Assembly (NCBI GenBank): GCA_001717545.1
Contig: CP017039.1
Span: forward strand, 558,001-622,000
DNA length: 64,000 bases
Direction: 5' to 3'
Source of the DNA: Anaerolineaceae bacterium oral taxon 439
GTDB lineage: Bacteria > Chloroflexota > Anaerolineae > Anaerolineales > Anaerolineaceae
The translations under genes were made by a program, and so were the position numbers. Shown here in pieces: positions 26,243-34,544 of the stretch. The notes under the pieces are model-generated. The model saw only the letters and a program-made list of their open reading frames with translations. It ran no database searches and was not told where the DNA came from. Numbering within the stretch: position 1 is the first letter of the stretch; every line of letters begins with the position of its first letter.

Positions 26243-27526
26243 ATGGAAAAAAATATGAGAGCCGAAGAATTATTAAATTTACCGTTAGCCGAATTGCGTA
26301 AGATTGCCGTTGATCTGGAAGTTCCGAACGCGCAGCGTTTGAAAAAAGATACCCTGATCGTAAAAATCCGGCAGGCGGAAGGCGAACGCGAGGGCGTCGA
26401 TATCCGCGGCGGGATTTTAGAGATTCAGAACGAAGGAATCGGTTTCCTGAGGACGAATTACCAGGTCGGAAAAGAAGACGTCTACGTTTCCCAGGCGCAG
26501 CTTCGTCGCTACGATTTACGCAACGGCGATCAGATTATCGGTTTCGTTCGTCAGCCGCGCGAATCCGAGCGGCATTACGGCCTGCTCCGGATCGAGTCGA
26601 TCAACGGGCAGGCGCCGGAACAGGCGAAAAAGCGCAAAAGCTTTGAGTCGATGACGCCGATTTTCCCGAATCATCAGTTCAATCTCGAATACGAACCGTC
26701 CGGGATGGCGACGCGCATGATCAACCTGATCGCGCCGATCGGACGAGGTCAGCGCGGCATGATCGTTTCGCCGCCGAAGGCCGGGAAGACGACGATCCTG
26801 AAACAGGTCGCGAACGCGATTTCGGCGCGTTATCCCGATGTTCACCTGATTATCGCGCTGATTGGAGAACGGCCGGAGGAGGTTACCGATATGGACCGCT
26901 CGGTCGACGCCGAAGTCGTCGCGTCGACATTCGACGAACCGGTCAACCAGCATGTCCGGACTTCGGAAATTACGCTCGAACGGGCGAAGCGGCTCGTTGA
27001 GATCGGGAAGGACGTCGTCATCCTGCTGGATTCGCTGACGCGGTTGGCGCGCGCTTATAACATGGTCGTCAATCCGTCCGGCCGGACGTTGTCGGGCGGG
27101 ATGGACCCGTCGGCGATGTACCCGCCGAAGCGGTTTTTCGGCGCGGCGCGCAACCTCGAAGAAGGCGGATCGCTGACGATCCTGGCGACCGCGCTCGTCG
27201 ATACCGGGTCGCGTTTGGACGACGTCGTTTACGAAGAGTTTAAGGGAACGGGGAACATGGAGCTGCATCTGTCCCGGAAGCTTCAGGAACGGCGAATTTA
27301 TCCGGCGATCGATATTGAAAAATCGGGTACGCGCCGCGAAGATCTCCTGATCGGGCAGGATCTCCCGCGCGTCTGGCTGATGCGCCGGATGTACATGCAG
27401 ATGATTTCGCAGCCGCCGCAGGGCGCGGGGATGGATACCGCGGTTGCGACCGAGGCGATTATTCAGCGCATGCAGCGTGCGAAGACGAACGCTGAGTTCC
27501 TCGAGAACCTGACGGAGAATTCATGA
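26243..27526 (+). CDS. rho: transcription termination factor Rho
   Basis: 427 residues. N-terminal helical domain and RNA-binding OB-fold (GILEIQNEGIGFLRTNYQ). ATPase motifs: Walker A PPKAGKTTILKQ (~178-189), Walker B VVILLDSLTRLARAYN (~260). The Q/R-loop region GNMELHLSRKLQERRIYPAI is conserved. It is a hexameric RNA helicase that ends transcription. The start has GGGAGG upstream. The last codon overlaps the next gene by 4 bases (ATGA). Confidence 0.98.
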   Translation: MEKNMRAEELLNLPLAELRKIAVDLEVPNAQRLKKDTLIVKIRQAEGEREGVDIRGGILEIQNEGIGFLRTNYQVGKEDVYVSQAQLRRYDLRNGDQIIGFVRQPRESERHYGLLRIESINGQAPEQAKKRKSFESMTPIFPNHQFNLEYEPSGMATRMINLIAPIGRGQRGMIVSPPKAGKTTILKQVANAISARYPDVHLIIALIGERPEEVTDMDRSVDAEVVASTFDEPVNQHVRTSEITLERAKRLVEIGKDVVILLDSLTRLARAYNMVVNPSGRTLSGGMDPSAMYPPKRFFGAARNLEEGGSLTILATALVDTGSRLDDVVYEEFKGTGNMELHLSRKLQERRIYPAIDIEKSGTRREDLLIGQDLPRVWLMRRMYMQMISQPPQGAGMDTAVATEAIIQRMQRAKTNAEFLENLTENS

Positions 27527-28620
27527 AATCCTTTTCCAGCTCGCCGACGGAGCGAACGGTTCCGCTTTGGGTCGTTCTGGCGTTATGGCTGGTCGCTTTT
27601 GCCGCAATGTTCTTCATGGGCGTCGTTATCGCTCAGCGGACGCCGGTTATCCGCGGCTCGGTCGATCAGGCCGAGCGCAGCGCCGAAATTGGCGCCGGAT
27701 ATCAGGAGCGCGTCGAATCGAACGCGTCGCTCCCGAGTCAGATCCCGCCGTATACTCCGGATTCGGACCGGTCGATCAGGCGTTCTTCGATCCTGATCAC
27801 TGATAAGCCGGAGTCGGCGACGACCGAAGCGACGAAGTACACGATTGCGGCCGGCGACTCGATTTACAGTATCGCCAGTCGGTTCAACCTGGAGCCGGAG
27901 ACGATCCTCTGGTCAAATTATGACGTTCTTCATGACGACGCGCATAATATTTCCATTGGCGACGAGCTGATTATTCCTCCCTCAGACGGGATTTATTATC
28001 TTTGGAAGGAGAACGACGTACTGCAGCGGGTCGCGGATAAATATCATGTCGATCCTAAGGCGATCCTGCTCGATCCGGCGAACAGGCTGGATATTACGTC
28101 GCCGAAGATTAAGGCTGGGGAATATGTGATGCTTCCCGGCGGGTACCGCGCGACGGCGGTGATCAGTCCGGTGGTTTTCGAGTATTCGAAGGATTCCGGC
28201 GTTAAGAAGAAAATTTCCGGGCCCGGCGGCTGTGACTGGGATTATGCGGGATATGGGAACGGCTCGTTTGTCTGGCCTTCGGCGACGCATTCGGTGTCCG
28301 GAAATGATTTCTGGTCCGGGCATATGGGATTGGATATCGCGTCGGTTCTGGGCGGTCCGATTTACGCCGCTGACGGCGGGACAGTGATTTATTCGGGGCC
28401 GATCAGCGGTGGTTATGGGATCATGATCATGATCGACCATGGCAACGGCTACCAGACGCTGTATGCGCATTTGTCTTCTGTTTCGGTGGGCTGCGGTCAG
28501 GGGGTGTCGCAGGGTCAGGTTATCGGCGCTGGGGGAAGTACCGGGAACTCGACCGGCCCGCATCTGCATTTCGAGGTGCGTTACGGCGGCGGGTACGTAA
28601 ATCCGTGGAACGTGCTTTAG
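27523..28620 (+). CDS. M23 metallopeptidase with LysM domain, membrane anchored
   Basis: 365 residues. One N-terminal transmembrane helix (~14-36), a LysM domain (~105-155: YTIAAGDSIYSIASRFNL), a second LysM-like region (~160-205), then an M23/LytM domain (~250-365). The zinc ligands are in GHMGLDIA (H-x3-D) and HLHFEV. It is predicted to cut peptidoglycan cross-links outside the membrane in growth or division. It is translationally coupled to rho; coupling to rho is positional only. Confidence 0.93.
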   Translation: MKSFSSSPTERTVPLWVVLALWLVAFAAMFFMGVVIAQRTPVIRGSVDQAERSAEIGAGYQERVESNASLPSQIPPYTPDSDRSIRRSSILITDKPESATTEATKYTIAAGDSIYSIASRFNLEPETILWSNYDVLHDDAHNISIGDELIIPPSDGIYYLWKENDVLQRVADKYHVDPKAILLDPANRLDITSPKIKAGEYVMLPGGYRATAVISPVVFEYSKDSGVKKKISGPGGCDWDYAGYGNGSFVWPSATHSVSGNDFWSGHMGLDIASVLGGPIYAADGGTVIYSGPISGGYGIMIMIDHGNGYQTLYAHLSSVSVGCGQGVSQGQVIGAGGSTGNSTGPHLHFEVRYGGGYVNPWNVL

Positions 28621-28652
28621 GCGCGCATCGCCGCTGGTGGATGGAAATCGGG

Positions 28653-28682
28653 ACCTCCCGGGGAAGAGCCGGGAGGTTTTTG
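28653..28682 (+). terminator. Rho-independent terminator of the rho-M23 operon
   Basis: CCTCCCGG and CCGGGAGG form a perfect 8-bp stem around a short loop, followed by TTTTTG. It lies 33 bases after the stop. Confidence 0.92.
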
Positions 28683-28700
28683 ATTCACCGCGCTTTCTGA

Positions 28701-28706
28701 TAAAAT
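28701..28706 (+). promoter_or_regulatory. -10 element of a near-leaderless mRNA
   Basis: TAAAAT ends 11 bases before the ATG at 28718, giving a predicted 5' UTR of about 5 bases. The -35 region overlaps the T-run of the preceding terminator. Confidence 0.45.
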
Positions 28707-28717
28707 CATATTCAATC

Positions 28718-29356
28718 ATGAGCAGCCGAAGAGGGTTCTGGTTCGTTATCGTCATCCTGGTTGGGTTCGGTGTCGGGCTGTATTTCGCCTGGATGGTTTA
28801 TCCGATTCATATCGTCGATTCCACGTACCACGACCTACGTCAGGATTACAAGACGGATTATGTCCTGATGGTCGCCGAGGTTTATCAGAAGGACCGCCGC
28901 CGTTTTGACGCGATTATCCGGCTGGACAGGCTCGAAGAGGAGTCGACCGAGGCGGCGATTCTGCGCGCGATCGAGAACGCTGAAAAGTTAGGGTACCCTG
29001 ATTCGGATATCGATATACTTTATGCGCTGAACGCCGCGATCAGCGGCAACGCGGAGGATAATTTACGGCCGGAAGACGTGTATATCGATTTTAACCCGCT
29101 GCAGGCGACGCCGACGTCGACCGCCGAGCCGGCGCCGATCCTCGAAATTGGCGGCGATCCGCCCGTGCCCGCCGCGGCGACGGCCTCGCCGCTCCCGACC
29201 GGAACGGCGGCGGATCCGTTTGGAACGGACGCCGAGCCGCAGAATCCTTTTCAGACCGGGACGGATTTCTTCAGCGTTTTCCCGACCGGAGAATCGTTCC
29301 TGACGCCGCTGGACGCGGTCCCGACGCCGGCGGGCGAGCCGTTTGACTGGAATTAA
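28718..29356 (+). CDS. membrane-anchored protein of unknown function (paralogue 1)
   Basis: 212 residues. N-terminal transmembrane helix (~8-30), then a conserved block YPIHIVDSTYHDLRQDYKTD followed by YVLMVAEVYQ, a helical segment, and a C-terminal Thr/Pro-rich low-complexity region (~125-212). The following gene has the same layout and a matching block. No enzyme motif is seen. This pattern of a short outside domain with disordered tail suggests an envelope-associated scaffold, but function is unknown. Confidence 0.7.
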   Translation: MSSRRGFWFVIVILVGFGVGLYFAWMVYPIHIVDSTYHDLRQDYKTDYVLMVAEVYQKDRRRFDAIIRLDRLEEESTEAAILRAIENAEKLGYPDSDIDILYALNAAISGNAEDNLRPEDVYIDFNPLQATPTSTAEPAPILEIGGDPPVPAAATASPLPTGTAADPFGTDAEPQNPFQTGTDFFSVFPTGESFLTPLDAVPTPAGEPFDWN

Positions 29357-29377
29357 GCGAAGACAGGGGAGGAATAC

Positions 29378-29866
29378 ATGGTCAAATCTGGGAAGGGCAG
29401 TCGGCTCTACCTCCTGACCGGGCTGGTGATCGGCTATGTGCTGGCGTATATTGCCAGCTGCACGGTCCTTCCGCTCGAATACTACGATATCAATCCCGCT
29501 TCGCTGCACCATGACTTGAAGATGGATTATTTCGTCTTGATTGCGGACGCGTTTGCGTCGAACGAAGATATCGGCCGCGCGGCCGCGCGGATCAACGCGC
29601 TTCTGGACAATCCGGATATGAACGATCTGCGCATTTTGCAGTTTGAAATTGAATCGGACGATCGTTATATCGAGTCCGGCGAGGCAGTCCGCAGTCTTGT
29701 CAACCACATGGACGTATTTCTTCAGGCGATCGGCGGCGGCGCGGTCCCAGCCGAGACCCCGGCGCCGGGCCCGGACGCGCCGGCCGAATTCATTCCGACC
29801 GCGGTCCCGGACGAGGACCCGTTCAGCTCGCACCCCGGCGGCGAAGCTCGTTCGTTTTACGGGTAG
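29378..29866 (+). CDS. membrane-anchored protein of unknown function (paralogue 2)
   Basis: 162 residues, a paralogue of the preceding protein. A transmembrane helix (~10-32) is followed by LPLEYYDINPASLHHDLKMD and YFVLIADAFA, aligning with the block in paralogue 1. The C-terminal Pro/Ala/Glu-rich tail (~120-162) is shorter. It starts 21 bases after paralogue 1. Both are probably envelope proteins of one operon. The ribosome-binding site is GGGGAGG. Confidence 0.7.
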   Translation: MVKSGKGSRLYLLTGLVIGYVLAYIASCTVLPLEYYDINPASLHHDLKMDYFVLIADAFASNEDIGRAAARINALLDNPDMNDLRILQFEIESDDRYIESGEAVRSLVNHMDVFLQAIGGGAVPAETPAPGPDAPAEFIPTAVPDEDPFSSHPGGEARSFYG

Positions 29867-29886
29867 AAAGATTACCATGGAAAAGG

Positions 29887-29931
29887 TATAATAGGTTCTG
29901 TCGGCAGGCGCGGAAAACCGGAGCAGCCGAC
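29887..29931 (+). promoter_or_regulatory. promoter -10 and stem-loop in the frr leader
   Basis: TATAAT at 29887-29892 is followed at 29900-29931 by an inverted repeat GTCGGC...GCCGAC. The leader to frr is about 95 bases. No -35 hexamer of good quality is seen. Confidence 0.4.
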
Positions 29932-29994
29932 GGCTGAGCCTGAGGACGATCAGGAGAATCAAGGCAAATCATCAGGAAAGGATAAGGAGTTTTT

Positions 29995-30552
29995 ATGATC
30001 CAGGAGATTTTAACCGATGCTGAAACGCGAATGAAGGGCGCGTTAACCGTTTTGAAAAGCGATTTAGATGGGATCCGGACCGGGCGGGCGACCCCGGCGT
30101 TGGTTGAAAGGTTGGACGTTGAATATTACGGCTCCCAGACGCCGTTCAATCAGGTCGCGACGATCAGCTGCCCGGACGCGCGAACGATCATGATCCGCCC
30201 GTTCGAGAGTTCGCTGATTCGCGCGATGGAAAAAGTGATTCAGGCTTCTGAATTGGGGCTGACGCCGAGCAATGACGGGAAGTCGATTCGCCTGATGCTC
30301 CCCCCGTTGACGGAACAGCGGCGTAAAGAGCTCGTCAAGGTCGTCGGCAGCCGCCTCGAAGATACGCGCGTCGCGATCCGGAACGTCCGCCGCGATGCCG
30401 CCCGCGATATTAAGGACGCGGAGAAGGAGAAACTGATTTCCGAGGATGAGATGAAAAAGGGAGAAGAGAAACTTCAGAAGCTGACCGATAAGCAGATCGC
30501 CGAGATCGAAGTTATCGGGAAGAAAAAAGAAGCCGAGATCATGGAGGTCTGA
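29995..30552 (+). CDS. frr: ribosome recycling factor
   Basis: 185 residues. Typical RRF sequence: LKSDLDGIRTGRATPALVER, YGSQTPFNQVATISCPDART, LMLPPLTEQRRKELVK and a C-terminal long helix. With EF-G it splits post-termination ribosomes in the cytoplasm. The start has AAGGAG upstream. In many bacteria pyrH precedes frr; here it does not. uppS and cdsA follow, a common arrangement. Confidence 0.98.
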   Translation: MIQEILTDAETRMKGALTVLKSDLDGIRTGRATPALVERLDVEYYGSQTPFNQVATISCPDARTIMIRPFESSLIRAMEKVIQASELGLTPSNDGKSIRLMLPPLTEQRRKELVKVVGSRLEDTRVAIRNVRRDAARDIKDAEKEKLISEDEMKKGEEKLQKLTDKQIAEIEVIGKKKEAEIMEV

Positions 30553-30561
30553 GGGAGGCTC

Positions 30562-31293
30562 ATGACGGAGACCGTTTTAAACGTTCCGGCGGAGCGTGTC
30601 CCGCGGCATATCGCGGTGATCATGGACGGGAACGGTCGCTGGGCGAAGAAGCGCGGACTTCCGCGTCTCTTGGGTCATCGGCAGGGGACGGAAAATTTGC
30701 GCCGGATTATTAAGGCCTGCGTCAGGGCGGGGGTCCGCTACCTGACGATTTACGCGTTTTCTACCGAGAACTGGGGCAGGCCGCAGGATGAGCTGAAAGG
30801 CCTGATGCAGATTTTTAACGATGCGTTCGTCAACGAGATCAGCGAGCTGGTCCGTGAGGGCGTCCGCATCCTGCATATCGGCCAGCGGGAGGGTATCCCG
30901 GCCGACCTGCTGAATAAAATTGATCAGGCGGTCGAACGCTCTGAAGATAACGGCCGACTGATTCTGTCGGTGGGGCTGAACTACGGCGGGCGGAACGAGA
31001 TCATGCATGCGGTTCGGAAAATCGTCGCTTCCGGCGTCGCGCCGGAGGAGGTTACCGAATCGCTGATTTCGGAGAACCTGTTTACCGCGGGAACGCCTGA
31101 CCCGGACCTGGTTATTCGAACCAGCGGCGAATACCGCATATCCAATTTCCTGCTTTGGCAGTCGGCTTATGCGGAATGGGATTTCCCTGAGACGCTTTGG
31201 CCCGATTTTGGCGTGGAAGAACTTTATGCGTCGATTGAACGGTACGCGAAACGCGACCGCCGTTTTGGAAAATTGTCGGCGAATGACGGCTAA
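30562..31293 (+). CDS. uppS: isoprenyl transferase (undecaprenyl diphosphate synthase)
   Basis: 243 residues. Catalytic Asp in IAVIMDGNGRWAKKRGLPRL (~20-35), then GHRQGTENLRRI and YLTIYAFSTENWGRP. C-terminal DPDLVIRTSGEYRISNFLLW is the second signature. It makes the C55 lipid carrier for peptidoglycan and glycan synthesis. The ribosome-binding site GGGAGG is 3-4 bases before the ATG. It overlaps cdsA by 11 bases. Confidence 0.97.
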   Translation: MTETVLNVPAERVPRHIAVIMDGNGRWAKKRGLPRLLGHRQGTENLRRIIKACVRAGVRYLTIYAFSTENWGRPQDELKGLMQIFNDAFVNEISELVREGVRILHIGQREGIPADLLNKIDQAVERSEDNGRLILSVGLNYGGRNEIMHAVRKIVASGVAPEEVTESLISENLFTAGTPDPDLVIRTSGEYRISNFLLWQSAYAEWDFPETLWPDFGVEELYASIERYAKRDRRFGKLSANDG

Positions 31294-32113
31294 GCTGACG
31301 AATTTGCAGCAGCGGATCCTGACCGCGGCGGTTTTACTGCCGCTGGTTTGTTTTCTGATTTATGCCGGCGGAATGGTTTTCCTGATTGGCGTGGTCGTTT
31401 TTCTCGGGCTTGGCGCCTGGGAATTTCATCATATTTATCTCAATAAGCCGGATAACCGGACGTCGACGATTTTCATGGTCGCGATGGTCGTGATTATGTG
31501 CCTCTGCCGTTATTTTTTCGGGTTCAACTGGAGTTGGAGGCTGTTTACGCTGTGTTTCATGCTGTCGATGGTTTTCAGCGTCGTTTCGTATGAGCTGGGC
31601 GACGACGCGGCGGCGAACGGCTTCTCGACGCTCGTTACCGGAGTTGTCTATTTAGGTTGGCTCGGGTCGTACCTTGTCGCGCTGAGGCAGCTTGACGATG
31701 GTTTGGTCTGGGTTGCCTTTACCGTTTTGTTGGCGATATCCGCCGATTTGGGCGCGTTCATTTTCGGACGTCTTTTCGGGCGGCGTCATATGTTCACGCG
31801 TGTCAGCCCGAAAAAGACCTGGGAAGGCTATTTCGGCGGGATCGCCTTTACGATCGGCGTTGCCGCGCTGGCGCATGCCGTTATTCAGGGCGTTCAGGGC
31901 CTGATGTCGCTGAAGCTGGTTCTGGCGTTTGCGGTCGCGGTCGCGGTTGTCTGCCCGTTCGGCGATTTTGGCGAGAGCATGATCAAGCGATCGTTTGGCG
32001 TCAAGGATTCTTCCAACCTGATCCCGGGGCATGGCGGCGTACTTGACCGCCTGGACTCGATTCTGTTTTCCATGCCGATCGCGTTCTGGTTCTATGAGAT
32101 CGTCAACCGCTAA
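31283..32113 (+). CDS. cdsA: phosphatidate cytidylyltransferase
   Basis: 276 residues from the ATG at 31283 inside the uppS end. Seven to eight transmembrane helices. The cytidylyltransferase signature is present: SPKKTWEGYFGG (~174) and SMIKRSFGVKDSSNLIPGHG followed by GVLDRLDSI near the C-terminus. It makes CDP-diacylglycerol from CTP and phosphatidic acid in the membrane. The last 4 bases overlap the end of the convergent LiaF-like gene. Confidence 0.95.
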   Translation: MTAKLTNLQQRILTAAVLLPLVCFLIYAGGMVFLIGVVVFLGLGAWEFHHIYLNKPDNRTSTIFMVAMVVIMCLCRYFFGFNWSWRLFTLCFMLSMVFSVVSYELGDDAAANGFSTLVTGVVYLGWLGSYLVALRQLDDGLVWVAFTVLLAISADLGAFIFGRLFGRRHMFTRVSPKKTWEGYFGGIAFTIGVAALAHAVIQGVQGLMSLKLVLAFAVAVAVVCPFGDFGESMIKRSFGVKDSSNLIPGHGGVLDRLDSILFSMPIAFWFYEIVNR

Positions 32114-33273
32114 TTTTCCGACAGTTTTATTTCGATCGTTCCGTTGGGCGCGGCCGCGTCAACGTTGACTTGATACGCGTCGCCGACGTTCAGGATTTCG
32201 CCGTTGGGGTAAATTTGCCCGCCGTTCCGCGTATAAGCCGCCGGGTATATGGCTTCCGCTTCGGGCGGGAGCGTGATAAACGCGTTGACTCCCTTGGGGA
32301 CGTAAATCCGCAGGTTCCCGTTCTGACAATCGAAACGGAGGGCTTGTTGCGCCTGATAGGGAAGAAGGACGTCGATATTACCGCGGCGTGAAGTAACTGA
32401 CGCCGAATGCAGCGCGACGCGCGACAGGTTGAGCAGCTGGTACCCGTTGTTCATCGTCGTCTCCAGCGTCAGCGGCAGGCTCTGGTCGACTTCCAGCTTC
32501 CAAAGCGCGTCGGTTTGCTGTTCCTGTCCGAATTCGAGCGTTCCGTCGGTTTCGGTCGCTTCCGCCGATAATTCATAGCGCATCAGCGCGCCCGATCCGT
32601 CCGCGCTTTCGCTGAACGTTTCGCCGTTTGCGAGACGGACGCTCCCGGTCAGCGCACTGGCCCCGAGCGCGTTTCCGCGGAGGTCGATCTGTCCTGACGG
32701 CGCGTGAATTATCAGCGAGGCCGCGTTATGATCCGGGTAGGGGTAGGCGATCGTCTGTTGCGAAGCGCGCGAGGGAAGCGCGTACGGCGTTTGGTTGATT
32801 GTGACGCTTTTCGGCAGCGTGATATTCGGGATCGTCAGTAGTCCGTTCGAGACAAAAATCGTGATCAGGATTGCTCCACCGACGAAAACGAACGAAACGA
32901 TTGCGCCGATGACCCGCGATCGGAGGAGAATATCGATGCCAACCGCGACGAGGAGGAGGGGCCAGAAGCGGTTGAAGATTTCGCGGAGGCCGCCGGCGTC
33001 CCCGCTGCCGAAGTTCAGCACCAGGACGACGCCTCCGAGCAGCGTCAGGACCGCGCCGCTGATGAAGCGCTTCTGAACTATGAGGAAATCGAGGCCCGCC
33101 GCGACGATGACGATCGCCCAGGCGCGCTCTAAGAAAGCTGGATCCGGCGCGCCGCCGAGCCCCGATGCGTAAAGCTGGAGAAGCGTTCCGCCGATAATCA
33201 GGATAAGCGGAAGGACGCTGCCGCGGCGCGGCTGCGGCGTTGGCGCGAAGGAGGGATCGAGGTCTTGGTTCAT
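32110..33273 (-). CDS. LiaF-like / DUF5668 membrane protein with C-terminal beta-helical adhesin-like domain
   Basis: 387 residues from ATG 33273. The N-terminus holds hydrophobic helices typical of the LiaI-LiaF-like region (GSVLPLILIIGGTLLQLYAS, WPLLLVAVGIDILLRSRVIG). The C-terminal half is rich in beta strands (ASLIIHAPSGQIDLRGNALG, SARRGNIDVLLPYQ-like) like DUF4097/LiaF-C. Such proteins act in cell-envelope stress sensing, but no LiaRS pair is adjacent. The stop overlaps cdsA's stop region by 4 bases in opposite orientation. Confidence 0.75.
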   Translation of the reverse strand: MNQDLDPSFAPTPQPRRGSVLPLILIIGGTLLQLYASGLGGAPDPAFLERAWAIVIVAAGLDFLIVQKRFISGAVLTLLGGVVLVLNFGSGDAGGLREIFNRFWPLLLVAVGIDILLRSRVIGAIVSFVFVGGAILITIFVSNGLLTIPNITLPKSVTINQTPYALPSRASQQTIAYPYPDHNAASLIIHAPSGQIDLRGNALGASALTGSVRLANGETFSESADGSGALMRYELSAEATETDGTLEFGQEQQTDALWKLEVDQSLPLTLETTMNNGYQLLNLSRVALHSASVTSRRGNIDVLLPYQAQQALRFDCQNGNLRIYVPKGVNAFITLPPEAEAIYPAAYTRNGGQIYPNGEILNVGDAYQVNVDAAAPNGTIEIKLSEN

Positions 33274-33413
33274 GCCTTTTCCCGTGCAATTAGTATGCCT
33301 TCGATCGTCAGGGAAACGGGCGATGGGAAGCGTCCGGCTTTTTCTCGCGGTCCGGGTTAGCGGCGAACGATCGCGGATTCGATAGCGGCGTTTCCCGCCC
33401 CCGATCTTTTCGC

Positions 33414-34541
33414 TTAAGCTGGTTTTCGCAGGAGGAGCGTCATGATCAGTCCCAGAACGCTGAGCCCGATCAGGCCCCACGCCAGAGCCGGCTTGAACGC
33501 TTCGATTTTCATGAAAAAATCGTTGATGTAGCCCCCTGGCTCGCGGTTCTCCTCGGAGGCAGGATTCGCCGCGGCATTGGTCGGATCCGCGGTATAGGTC
33601 GGGCGCGGGGTCCGGGTTGGCGGGATCGGCGTCTTCGTAATCGTCGGCGTAACCGTGTCGGTAAATCTGGGCTGGATGAGAATCGTGTCGCCCTCGTAGA
33701 TAACCGGGTTCTCAGGATCGAGGCTGTTCAGGAGCGCAAGCCCGTTCCATCCGATATCGTACGCGGCCGCGATTTCGGAGAGCGTCTGGTCCTTCAGCAC
33801 GACATGCGCGACCGAGCCGTCCGACGCCGGCGTCGAAGTCACGACCGGATTTTCGTCCGGAAGCTCCGTCTCAGACCATGGAGCGTCGGCAGGGGGCGGA
33901 GTTGCGTTTTCGATCGTCGGAAGCGGCGTATAAGTCAGCGAGCCGTCGGCGAGCTTTCCGGTGATCAGCGCGACAAAGCGGCGGTTATTGATGACGATTG
34001 TCGCGATTCCGGCGTGAAGGTAATCGGCGCTCAGGAGCTTCGCGCGTTCGCCGACCGTTGAGAACCAGATCTTCTCGATAATATATTCCGGCGGTGTCGT
34101 CCGCCAGACCATCGCGGAATTCTGATGAAGCGAGAAAGCGGCTCCCCCGGCGTACTGGTATTCCTGCGCTACCGACTTGAGCGACCGGTTGTCTTTCGAG
34201 CGCTCGCTGAGTCGGTTCAGCCTGGCGAAGACGCTGACCTGCGCTGCGGCGACTTTTTCCAGCGCTGCGTCCGGAATCAGTTCCGGACGGTCATATTCGG
34301 CGCGCAGCCGGTTAATTTCCGTCAGGAGCGCTTCGACGTAGGCTTCGTTTTCGCGAAATTCGCGTTCTTCGGCTGACAGTTCGCGGGTTTGCGTTGGCGA
34401 TGGGGCCAGCGACGGCGTTGTGGAGGCGGACGCCGTTTCCCGGGCGGTTGGCGTTGGGGTCGTCGTGGCGTTAGCCCTTCCGGAAAGAATCAGGAGGTAT
34501 CCGAGGATCAGGAAACTTGAAAACGTCCGCCGGCGATTCAT
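33414..34541 (-). CDS. secreted CAP-like/LysM protein with C-terminal membrane anchor
   Basis: 375 residues. Signal peptide MNRRRTFSSFLILGYLLILS, a Thr/Pro/Ser-rich stretch (~26-50), a CAP/SCP-like helical domain (~65-195: YVEALLTEINRLRAEYDRPE), a LysM domain (~240-285: HVVLKDQTLSEIAAAYDIG), another TP-rich linker, and a C-terminal transmembrane helix (AWGLIGLSVLGLIMTLLL). It is probably a cell-wall-binding envelope protein. It is a distant paralogue of the upstream gene, from which it is separated by 3 bases. Confidence 0.8.
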   Translation of the reverse strand: MNRRRTFSSFLILGYLLILSGRANATTTPTPTARETASASTTPSLAPSPTQTRELSAEEREFRENEAYVEALLTEINRLRAEYDRPELIPDAALEKVAAAQVSVFARLNRLSERSKDNRSLKSVAQEYQYAGGAAFSLHQNSAMVWRTTPPEYIIEKIWFSTVGERAKLLSADYLHAGIATIVINNRRFVALITGKLADGSLTYTPLPTIENATPPPADAPWSETELPDENPVVTSTPASDGSVAHVVLKDQTLSEIAAAYDIGWNGLALLNSLDPENPVIYEGDTILIQPRFTDTVTPTITKTPIPPTRTPRPTYTADPTNAAANPASEENREPGGYINDFFMKIEAFKPALAWGLIGLSVLGLIMTLLLRKPA

Positions 34542-34544
34542 GTC

